A stretch of 29,177 nt of DNA from CAYLHF01 sp964383365 (lineage in GTDB: Bacteria; Bacteroidota; Rhodothermia; Rhodothermales; UBA10348): positions 1 to 29,177 of the forward strand of contig CAYLHF010000035.1 of assembly GCA_964383365.1 (NCBI GenBank), read 5' to 3'. The position numbers and the translations under genes were made by a program. Below the pieces are notes generated by a model. That model was not told the DNA's origin and did not search any database. It worked only from the letters and a program-made list of their open reading frames with translations. Of the stretch, positions 22,973 through 29,177 are shown one piece after another. Every line of letters begins with the position of its first letter. Positions within the stretch are counted from its first letter, which is position 1.

Positions 22973-24841
22973 TTAGCCAATCAGAGCGTCGAGTTTCCTG
23001 CTGGCCTCGGCCCGTTTTGCGGGGTCCATCTCGATCTTCAGAAAGGCCTCCCAGGCGGCACGACTTTCACCCGTTCGGTTGGCCCCCGAATAGGAGTCTC
23101 CGAGGAGGGACAAGGTTTCGGGCCAGTCGGCGACGAGATCCCGAGATCGCTCAAGAAGGGGGATCGCTTCAGTGGGTTCACCGAGAGCGAGATGGGCTTT
23201 CCCCATATTCTTGTAAATGAGGTAGAGGTAGTTTGAACCAGGAACGGCGGTTCGGCCTTTTTCCAGGACCACCAACGCTTCGTCGGGTCTGTCGAGAGCG
23301 ATCAGAGTGTTTCCGAGAGCGCTGTACCCGAGGGTAAACCTGGGATCTACCCGAATGGATCCGGCATACGCTTCCGCAGCGCCGCTGAGATCCTTGATTC
23401 CCTCCAACCCGAGCCCCAGGTTGAAATACGCAGTTGCATTGGCCGAGTCCAGGCGAACGGCCGTGCGCGCCTCCCGAACGGCGAGATCAAATTCCTGCAG
23501 TTGAAAGTGGGCAGCGGCCATCGTGCTCCACGCTGCCGAATACGTCGAATCGATTTCTAGGGCCAGTTCCAACTCGGCCTGTGCGAGGGCATAGTCCTTG
23601 TTGCCCATGTGGTTGTATGCTTTCTGGAGCGATTCCCGGGCGCGGGAGCGGTCTTCCGCTGAAAGCGACTTCACCGGAGGAGGAGTCGCTTTCTTCGATG
23701 GCAATACGGTCCAGACGATGGTCCACAGGCCAATTGCGACGACAAACAGCGAGATCATTCCATTTCGGCCCTGAAATATCGTCTTGAGATCAAAAGGCGC
23801 CACGGCGGCGTGTTCCGCTGTTGCGTCTTCTGCCCGCGAATGCTCTGCGGAAACCGCTTTTCCCGGCGCGTTTGCGGGCGTCTGGTCCGTTGACGCAGCC
23901 GGTCCCGACGGAGATGCCGTTCCGGCCCCTGAACGTATCGATGATGCAAGAAGCGTAGGAGGCATTGTGCCGAGCCCGGAAAACAAGCCGCGAACGGCGA
24001 CGAGATCCTGGACAGCCTCCCTGGTTTCTGCGTACCGGTTCGCGGGCTGCTTATCGAGAAGCATCTGGATGATGTGCCAGAGTTCTTCCGATACATCCGG
24101 ATTGACGGTTCGAATATCCTCGGGATCGCTATTCGTGACGGCGTAGAGTATGGCCGCCTCATAGGGTCCATCGAATGGCCGGACGCCGGCGAGCATCTCG
24201 TAGAGGATAATTCCCAATGCCCACAGATCGGTCCGATGATCGACCGGTTCTCCTCGTGCCTGCTCGGGACTGACGTAGGCCAGCGTTCCCATCGAGGTTC
24301 CTGTACGGGTCATATTCACATCCTGCATCTTGGCCAGACCGAAATCCACGATCCGAACATGATCCCGCTCGGTCAGCATCACGTTCTCTGGCTTGATGTC
24401 CCGATGGATGATACCCTCGTCGTGGGCACGTTCGAGACCGGACGCGAGTTGGGCCGCATAGTCGACCGCCTGGGCTACGGTCAGCGGTCCCTCTTCGATC
24501 TTTTCCCGCAGGGACGCTCCTGCATAATAGGCCATGACGATGAAGAGTTGGCCGGACTCCGAACGGTCGATCTCGTGGATGACTCCGATGTTGGGATGGT
24601 CCAGGGCGGACGCAGCCTTGGCTTCCTGAACAAACCGGGCCTCGGCTTCTGCGTCTGACGTCAGGTAGCCGGGAAGAAACTTGACGGCCACGGTCCGGTC
24701 GAGTTTCGTGTCTACGGCCTCGTATACGACACCCATCCCACCCTGCCCCAAACGGGACTGGATTTCGTAGTGGGATACCGTCGTGCCGACAAGCGCATCG
24801 AAACTGCCCTGACCGGATGTATGTTCAGATTGATCAGTCAT
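22973..24841 (-). CDS. membrane Ser/Thr protein kinase with C-terminal TPRs
   Basis: A 622-residue Hanks-type kinase. All catalytic motifs are intact: glycine loop LGQGGMGVVYE (31-41), AVK lysine K54, HRDIKPEN (D148, N153), DFG (166-168) and the SPE triplet (191-193). A Ser/Ala/Pro-rich linker (about 295-350) leads to one transmembrane helix at about 361-380 (GMISLFVVAIGLWTIVWTVL). The outer part (about 400-620) contains serial TPR motifs (AWSTMAAAHFQLQEFDLAVREA, AYFNLGLGLEGIKDLSGAAEAY and others). Predicted topology: kinase inside, TPRs in the periplasm. Such kinases are common in Bacteroidota, Acidobacteriota and Planctomycetota. It diverges from the M24 peptidase gene across a repeat-filled gap. 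Confidence 0.93.
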   Translation of the reverse strand: MTDQSEHTSGQGSFDALVGTTVSHYEIQSRLGQGGMGVVYEAVDTKLDRTVAVKFLPGYLTSDAEAEARFVQEAKAASALDHPNIGVIHEIDRSESGQLFIVMAYYAGASLREKIEEGPLTVAQAVDYAAQLASGLERAHDEGIIHRDIKPENVMLTERDHVRIVDFGLAKMQDVNMTRTGTSMGTLAYVSPEQARGEPVDHRTDLWALGIILYEMLAGVRPFDGPYEAAILYAVTNSDPEDIRTVNPDVSEELWHIIQMLLDKQPANRYAETREAVQDLVAVRGLFSGLGTMPPTLLASSIRSGAGTASPSGPAASTDQTPANAPGKAVSAEHSRAEDATAEHAAVAPFDLKTIFQGRNGMISLFVVAIGLWTIVWTVLPSKKATPPPVKSLSAEDRSRARESLQKAYNHMGNKDYALAQAELELALEIDSTYSAAWSTMAAAHFQLQEFDLAVREARTAVRLDSANATAYFNLGLGLEGIKDLSGAAEAYAGSIRVDPRFTLGYSALGNTLIALDRPDEALVVLEKGRTAVPGSNYLYLIYKNMGKAHLALGEPTEAIPLLERSRDLVADWPETLSLLGDSYSGANRTGESRAAWEAFLKIEMDPAKRAEASRKLDALIG

Positions 24842-24924
24842 GGATGGCTAAAAATAGGCATCGGAGAGGCTGGAACCCAATCCTGTGCTTCAAATCTCCA
24901 GAGGGGTCCGAATCTGATTCTTCT

Positions 24925-25001
24925 CGGGATTGCCCGGTCGTCGGCGGAGGGTGCAGCGCACGGGACGCCCGGTCGTCCGCGGAGGGTGCAGCGCACAGGA
25001 T
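24925..25001. repeat. 35-36 bp tandem repeat running into an assembly gap
   Basis: Copies at 24925-24960 and 24961-24995, with a third beginning at 24996 and lost in the gap. The unit starts CGGGA, contains GCCCGGTCGTC and ends GGAGGGTGCAGCGCA. It lies upstream of the kinase gene and upstream of the M24 peptidase gene. Confidence 0.92.
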
Positions 25002-25101
25002 NNNNNNNNNNNNNNNNNNNNNNNNNNNNNNNNNNNNNNNNNNNNNNNNNNNNNNNNNNNNNNNNNNNNNNNNNNNNNNNNNNNNNNNNNNNNNNNNNNN
25101 N
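25002..25101. other. assembly gap of 100 N
   Basis: Exactly 100 undetermined bases of unknown real length, entered from the left by a tandem repeat. It interrupts the divergent regulatory region of the kinase and the M24 peptidase; no gene is known to be cut. Confidence 0.97.
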
Positions 25102-25142
25102 CGTTGGACTCTTCTCGGTATTATTCTGTTCGGAACAAACTC

Positions 25143-26414
25143 ATGTATACACGAAGACAATTTTTGTCTGCATCGGGACTGGCCGCTGCGGGTGCCGCGG
25201 TCAGCGGTTGTAATTCGGCGACCTCTGGAAATGATCTTCCACCCTCGATCGCCGCTCTTGAGTCGATGAAAGACCAGGCGCGTCCGATAACGACCGAGGA
25301 ACGCGCGGGTCGCATCGAAAAAGCCCGTAAATTGATGCGGGAGAACGGGATGGATGCGCTCCTGCTGGCCGGGGGGACGTCTCTTGTTTACTTTTCGAAC
25401 GTTCGCTGGTGGCTGAGCGAACGGATGTTCGGCCTGATTCTTCCGGTCACGGGTGATCCTTTCGTAGTCTGTCCGGCCTTCGAAGAGGACCGGGCTCGTG
25501 AGCAACTGGCCACGGGACCTCTCGGAGGGACCACTGTGCGAACCTGGCAGGAGCACGAAAACCCCCATGAGAAAATTGCGGAGGGACTGAAAGAACTCGG
25601 TCTTTCCAACGGGACGATCGGGATCGAGGAAACCGTCTGGTATGCCTATTCGAATGGACTAGCCAGGGCGGCGCCCGGAGTGACGCAGACAAGCGGAACG
25701 CCGGTGACGGCAGGTTGCCGAATGGTCAAGGACGCACATGAGCTTGAACTCATGCAATTGGCCTCGACCGTGACGTACCGGGCGTACGAAGCCGCGTACC
25801 ATGCGCTCGAAGAGGGGATGACGCAGGACGATTTTGCCAGGCTGGTGTCGACTGCCCATACCCGTCTCGGTTTTTCGGGTGGAGCGGGTGTTCAGGTGGG
25901 CGAATTTTCGGCCCTTCCACACGGCTCGGTGACGCCGCAAACGATCCGAGAAGGAACAATACTTCTCATCGACGGAGGTTGCAAGGTCGAAGGCTATGCG
26001 TCGGACCTCTCCCGGACGTTTGTTCTCGGAAAACCGACCGACAAAATGAGAGCGGTCTTTGCCATCGAACTTGAGGCACAATCCGCCGCTCTGGCCGCCG
26101 CAAAACCCGGTGTGCCCTGCGGGGCTGTCGATGCCGCTGCCCGTAAGGTCATCGTGGACGCGGGTTATGGACCGGATTATACGTATTTCACGCACCGTGT
26201 CGGACATGGAATGGGAATGGACGGACACGAATGGCCGTATCTGGTCCGTGGAAATACCCTTCCACTTGAGCCCGGGATGACATTCAGCGACGAACCTGGC
26301 ATTTACATCCGAGGAGAGTTCGGTGTGCGACTCGAAGATGACATGGTGATCACTGAAGACGGTGCCAAATTGACGACACCGCAGAGCCCATCACTCGAAC
26401 AGCCATTTGGCTGA
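25143..26414 (+). CDS. M24 family metallopeptidase (Xaa-Pro dipeptidase-like), TAT-type lipoprotein
   Basis: A 423-residue exported peptidase of the pita-bread fold. The N-terminus MYTRRQFLSASG has a twin-arginine motif (R4, R5) and is followed by AAAGAAVSGC, a lipobox with C23, so the protein is predicted to be folded before export and lipid-anchored. An N-terminal creatinase-like domain (about 55-180) precedes the catalytic domain. The five metal ligands correspond to D277 (IDGG), D288 (SDLSRTF), H355 (GHGMGM), E384 (SDEPGIY) and E398 (RLEDDMVIT). It probably removes N-terminal residues next to proline from peptides outside the cytoplasm. It is 31 bases before the M28 peptidase gene; together they suggest peptide scavenging. 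The open frame upstream of 25143 is only gap and repeat. Confidence 0.92.
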   Translation: MYTRRQFLSASGLAAAGAAVSGCNSATSGNDLPPSIAALESMKDQARPITTEERAGRIEKARKLMRENGMDALLLAGGTSLVYFSNVRWWLSERMFGLILPVTGDPFVVCPAFEEDRAREQLATGPLGGTTVRTWQEHENPHEKIAEGLKELGLSNGTIGIEETVWYAYSNGLARAAPGVTQTSGTPVTAGCRMVKDAHELELMQLASTVTYRAYEAAYHALEEGMTQDDFARLVSTAHTRLGFSGGAGVQVGEFSALPHGSVTPQTIREGTILLIDGGCKVEGYASDLSRTFVLGKPTDKMRAVFAIELEAQSAALAAAKPGVPCGAVDAAARKVIVDAGYGPDYTYFTHRVGHGMGMDGHEWPYLVRGNTLPLEPGMTFSDEPGIYIRGEFGVRLEDDMVITEDGAKLTTPQSPSLEQPFG

Positions 26415-26445
26415 GCCGGATTTTTGAACTGGACACACATAGATC

Positions 26446-27497
26446 ATGACAACATTTTCTTTTTCTCGGCGATTAACCATCGGCCTGCTGACTCTTGTCT
26501 TTTCGGCTGCGTCCCTGGACGCTCAGGCCCAGACGTTTCCGACAAACGACCCGGTGATCGGGCAGATGTGGGAGGTGGGCGTTGAGCACTCTCAGACACG
26601 GGAGCTGGCCCATCATCTCATGGATGTCATCGGACCGCGACTGGCCGGATCTCCCAGCCTCGCGAAGGCGCAGGATTGGCTGCTTGAGACCTACAAGGCA
26701 TGGGGTGTCGATGTTCAGAAGGAGCAGTATGGTACGTGGCGAAGCTGGAAGCAGGGGACGCTGCACGTGGATATGCTCACGCCGCGCGTGAGAACGCTCG
26801 AGGCCTGGGCGCTGGCGTGGAGTCCGGGTACGGATGGCGATGTAGAGGCCGAAGTTGTGATGGCCCCGGATGGAATGTCGGACGCCGACGCAGAGGAGTG
26901 GCTCTCGACGGTGAAGGGAAAACTCGTTTTGATGTCGGCACCGGAGGCGATGTGCCGGGCAAGGCAGGAACTCGAGACTTATGCGCGGCCCGGGACCGTC
27001 GAACGACTCAACCAGGCCAGGAGGAAGACCTTCAGGGACTGGGAGACCCGGATGGGTCCGGTGGGTGGATTCCGTGAGCGGGGGGCACGCATCGACAGTG
27101 CCGGAGCGGCGGGATTACTCTCTTCCCGATGGTCCGGGGGCTGGGGTGTCGATAAAGTATTCTCTACATCCAGCAAGCACGCCGTCGCGATCGATGTTTC
27201 GTGTGAAGACTACGGGCTGCTCTACCGACTGGTAGCGAGCGGGGAGAAGCCGATATTACGGATTAATGCGGTCGCGGAAGACCTTGGTACGGTGCCCCAG
27301 TTCAATGTCATCGCACGTCTTGAGGGCAATGAGTTACCGGAGGAATACGTCCTGCTAGGCGCCCACCTCGATTCCTGGCACTCGGCCAGCGGAGCGACGG
27401 ATAACGGGACCGGGACGATCACGATGCTCGAAGCCATGCGGATACTGAAGGAAACGTATCCGCATCCCCGCCGGACGATACTCGTCGGTCATTGGGG
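26446..27497 (+). CDS. secreted M28 family metallopeptidase, C-terminal part lost in gap
   Basis: The first 350 residues of an exported zinc aminopeptidase resembling carboxypeptidase Q / PGCP. A signal peptide occupies about 1-30 (RRLTIGLLTLVFSAASLDAQAQ region), followed by LMDVIGPRLAGSPSLAKA and an inserted PA-like domain (about 115-270). The M28 metal ligands H307 and D319 are visible in GAHLDSWHSASGATDNGTG. The sequence stops at ILVGHWG, just before the catalytic EE motif that should follow, so roughly the last third is missing. The reading frame happens to continue across the 100 N, but what follows does not resemble M28 (see the next entries). Likely cotranscribed with the M24 peptidase. 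Confidence 0.9.
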
Positions 27498-27597
27498 NNN
27501 NNNNNNNNNNNNNNNNNNNNNNNNNNNNNNNNNNNNNNNNNNNNNNNNNNNNNNNNNNNNNNNNNNNNNNNNNNNNNNNNNNNNNNNNNNNNNNNNN
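27498..27597. other. assembly gap of 100 N
   Basis: Exactly 100 undetermined bases. The flanking coding pieces belong to different families, so the true gap must hold the missing third of the M28 gene, an intergenic region and the start of another gene, or else the join is wrong. Confidence 0.97.
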
Positions 27598-27948
27598 ATT
27601 GCCTTGCGGAATGCGTTCTTCGGTGGGTTCCGATACCGCATGAACGGAGTGGAAAAAAAGGCCGGAGGAACGATGAGTGATCTGGCTACTGAGTTCCGGG
27701 ATTATCCCGAGATTCATAGCCTCGCGCTGAGCGGCGTATCCCGGATAAAGAAAGGTCGGTTTTTTTCGTTTTTGGGCCTTATTGGAGCCCTCTCGAATAT
27801 ATTCATCGACGATACCAGCGGCCAGATTGTGGCGAATACCGGGGCATTTGTCCTGACGAGCATCGGGACGGCCATACAGATCCGAGGTCGGAACGACCTG
27901 CGTGAATCGGTCCGGCGCTACAATCGGGGACTCCTGGACTGTGAATGA
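27598..27948 (+). CDS. C-terminal part of a hypothetical membrane-associated protein (5' end in gap)
   Basis: The last 116 residues of a protein whose start lies in the gap. It reads FFGGFRYRMNGVEKKAGG at its left, then a polar segment, then a hydrophobic stretch (FFSFLGLIGALSNIFI) and a second weaker one (GAFVLTSIGTAIQI), ending in a basic amphipathic tail (RGRNDLRESVRRYNRGL). The pattern (short G-G-Y/F-R-Y-x-x-N-G motif, paired hydrophobic segments, then an R-x2-L-x2-A/S-V-x2-Y-N tail) recalls uncharacterised Bacteroidota proteins. No M28 feature is present, so it is not the end of the preceding peptidase. Function unknown. It converges on the integrase gene, 36 bases away. Confidence 0.6.
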   Translation: MALRNAFFGGFRYRMNGVEKKAGGTMSDLATEFRDYPEIHSLALSGVSRIKKGRFFSFLGLIGALSNIFIDDTSGQIVANTGAFVLTSIGTAIQIRGRNDLRESVRRYNRGLLDCE

Positions 27949-27984
27949 CCGGGTGACTGCCTGAATCGTCTCGTCCATGCCTCA

Positions 27985-28959
27985 TCACGGCATATCCAGT
28001 GGACTCTTGACGTGGAGTCCTTTATTGAGAACGTGGGTGTATATCATCGTGGTTCGTAGATCCCTGTGGCCGAGTAACTCCTGCACCGTCCGGATGTCAT
28101 ATCCCGATTCGAGAAGATGCGTCGCAAAACTGTGTCTGAGTGTGTGACACGTAACGCGCTTGGTAATGCCGGCATGTCGAGCTCCGGCCTTGATAGCCTT
28201 TTGAATCGTACTTGGAGACATGTTATGGCGCGTGGTCGCGCCCGTCTCGGTGTCGACCGTGCGCCGGGACGATGGAAACACATACTGCCACATCCAGTCG
28301 GTGGCGGCGGTCTGCGCTTTCCTCTCGAAAGCAAACGGCAGCGGTACCTGACCAAATCCATCTGCCAGATCGGCCTCATGAATTCGCCGGACGCTCTCGA
28401 GATGGTCTTTCAGCAACACATGGATACGATCAGGTAACATCGTCTTGCGATCCTTGTGGCCTTTTGCTGCCGTCAGGTGCAGCAGGCTATACTCGAAATC
28501 GATGTCTTTGACGCGGAGTGTAAGCGCCTCCATGAGCCTGAGTCCCGAGCCGTAGAGGAGCCGCCCCACTATCGCCGTCGGTCCTCCCAACTGGGCCAGC
28601 ACCTGCCGGGCCTCAGGCCCGGTAAGCACGACAGGAAGTCGCCGCGGCTTTCGTGCGCGAACGAACGCTCCAAATTCATCGAGATCGCGTTTCAGGACCC
28701 GCTTGTACAAAAACATGAGCGCGTTGAGGGCCTGATTTTGGGTTGAGGCAGCGACGTTTCGCCGCGTTGCAAGCCACGAGAGAAAATCGCGGATCTCCTC
28801 CGCTCCCAGATCCGCAGGATGCTGAATATCATTGAACCGGATATATCTTTTGACCCACTGTATGTAGGTTCGCTCGGTAGAGTCCGCCATATTCCTCCTG
28901 CGACAGGACGTATGGATTGCCTTAACCAGACTACCGGGCTGTCGATCGGGGACTCGCAT
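27985..28959 (-). CDS. intI: integron integrase (IntI-type tyrosine recombinase)
   Basis: A 324-residue site-specific recombinase. The N-terminal SAM-like core-binding domain has TERTYIQWVKRYIRF and NVAASTQNQALNALMFLYKRVL. The catalytic residues are R141 (GSGLRLMEAL), K166 (KGHKDRKTM), H272 and R275 (HTLRHSFATHL), H298 (LLGHRDLRTT) and Y307 (MIYTHV). The segment at about 196-250, with DLADGFGQVPLPFAFERK and WQYVFPSSRR, is the extra domain found in IntI and absent from XerC/XerD, so this is an integron integrase rather than a generic phage or Xer enzyme. The ORF is intact. It reads leftward; in the usual layout attI and the cassettes would lie to the right of 28959, i.e. mostly outside the window. 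No LexA-like box was seen upstream. Confidence 0.93.
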   Translation of the reverse strand: MRVPDRQPGSLVKAIHTSCRRRNMADSTERTYIQWVKRYIRFNDIQHPADLGAEEIRDFLSWLATRRNVAASTQNQALNALMFLYKRVLKRDLDEFGAFVRARKPRRLPVVLTGPEARQVLAQLGGPTAIVGRLLYGSGLRLMEALTLRVKDIDFEYSLLHLTAAKGHKDRKTMLPDRIHVLLKDHLESVRRIHEADLADGFGQVPLPFAFERKAQTAATDWMWQYVFPSSRRTVDTETGATTRHNMSPSTIQKAIKAGARHAGITKRVTCHTLRHSFATHLLESGYDIRTVQELLGHRDLRTTMIYTHVLNKGLHVKSPLDMP

Positions 28960-29177
28960 TTATCTTCGGTTTTACCTGAAGACACCAAGAGGCTCAGTAC
29001 ATAACCACACGACAACTTTACAGGTTCACCATATGCCGCGAGCGTGATAGACGGCCACATCGAACCGTCGTAATAGGCAGAATTCCCCGGGACGTAACAA
29101 GTGGAGGTCAGATCCTGCCATCCGCGCAATACACCGACTCCACGAGCAACTATCCCCCAATTACTACCGATTGCTAC
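28960..29177. other. non-coding region upstream of the integron integrase
   Basis: This 218-base stretch up to the window end has no convincing gene. It is where the integrase promoter and the attI site would be expected in a standard integron. I searched by eye for GTTRRRY and RYYYAAC core sites and found none that pair into an attC, so no cassette is demonstrated inside the window. Confidence 0.45.

Noticed and set aside
24834..25568. Minus-strand ORF spanning the second gap
   Set aside because: It runs antisense to the M24 peptidase, crosses the N run and the repeat, and encodes no recognisable domain.
26446..27948. A single 500-residue M28 peptidase
   Set aside because: The segment after the gap has no M28 motif and looks like a different hypothetical membrane protein; the frame match across 100 N is chance.
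28692..29129. Minus-strand ORF of 145 residues upstream of and overlapping intI
   Set aside because: Most of it is a frame shadow of intI; the remaining part resembles nothing known and has no ribosome binding site.
28960..29177. attC/attI site or first gene cassette
   Set aside because: Sequences such as ACGTAAC and CCTTAAC are near but do not fit RYYYAAC, and no partner GTTRRRY with an intervening hairpin was found.

Overview
The window looks like a contig or scaffold from a metagenome-derived or draft genome of a marine-type Bacteroidota relative, most likely the Rhodothermia/Balneolia side. This is inferred from three things: the order CPBP protease, DUF2007 protein, cdsA, small basic membrane protein, mutL, tilS; a Bacteroidota-style kynurenine catabolic cluster; and the scarcity of Shine-Dalgarno sequences. 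No 16S rRNA is present, so the placement is an inference. Three runs of exactly 100 N (17084-17183, 25002-25101, 27498-27597) are scaffold gaps of unknown true length, so genes that touch them are incomplete.

Left part (1-7750), housekeeping: a tRNA-Arg(CCG) cut by the window edge, an ECF-like sigma factor with two region-4-like helices, a CPBP membrane protease, a DUF2007 protein, CdsA, a small single-pass membrane protein, MutL (with its endonuclease-site residues substituted), TilS (ATGA-coupled to mutL) and hypoxanthine phosphoribosyltransferase.

Centre (7784-16766), tryptophan catabolism: tryptophan 2,3-dioxygenase on the plus strand runs convergently into an eight-gene minus-strand operon. 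In transcription order the operon is SDR, 2-aminomuconic semialdehyde dehydrogenase, RidA-type 2-aminomuconate deaminase, 3-hydroxyanthranilate dioxygenase, ACMS decarboxylase, cyclase-type kynurenine formamidase, kynureninase and kynurenine 3-monooxygenase. Together these take L-tryptophan through kynurenine, 3-hydroxykynurenine and 3-hydroxyanthranilate to 2-aminomuconate and then 4-oxalocrotonate. The SDR has lost the canonical Tyr/Lys pair and its step is unknown.

Right part (17018-29177), accessory, signalling and secretion: an exported beta-helix/PA14-like protein, a PAS-PAS-SpoIIE phosphatase, a DUF427-like protein, a secreted FecR-TPR protein, a membrane Ser/Thr kinase with TPRs, a TAT-type M24 peptidase lipoprotein, a truncated M28 peptidase, the tail of an unrelated membrane protein, and an intact integron integrase (IntI) near the right edge. 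Short minisatellite-like tandem repeats (27-36 bp units, mutually unrelated) occur at four loci here, two of them touching assembly gaps.

The best leads are the integron integrase, whose attI site and cassette array (if any) would lie beyond the right edge; the repeat-rich intergenic spacers; a perfect 13-bp hairpin inside the beta-helix gene; the catalytically atypical SDR; and the MutL with all three endonuclease-motif positions altered.
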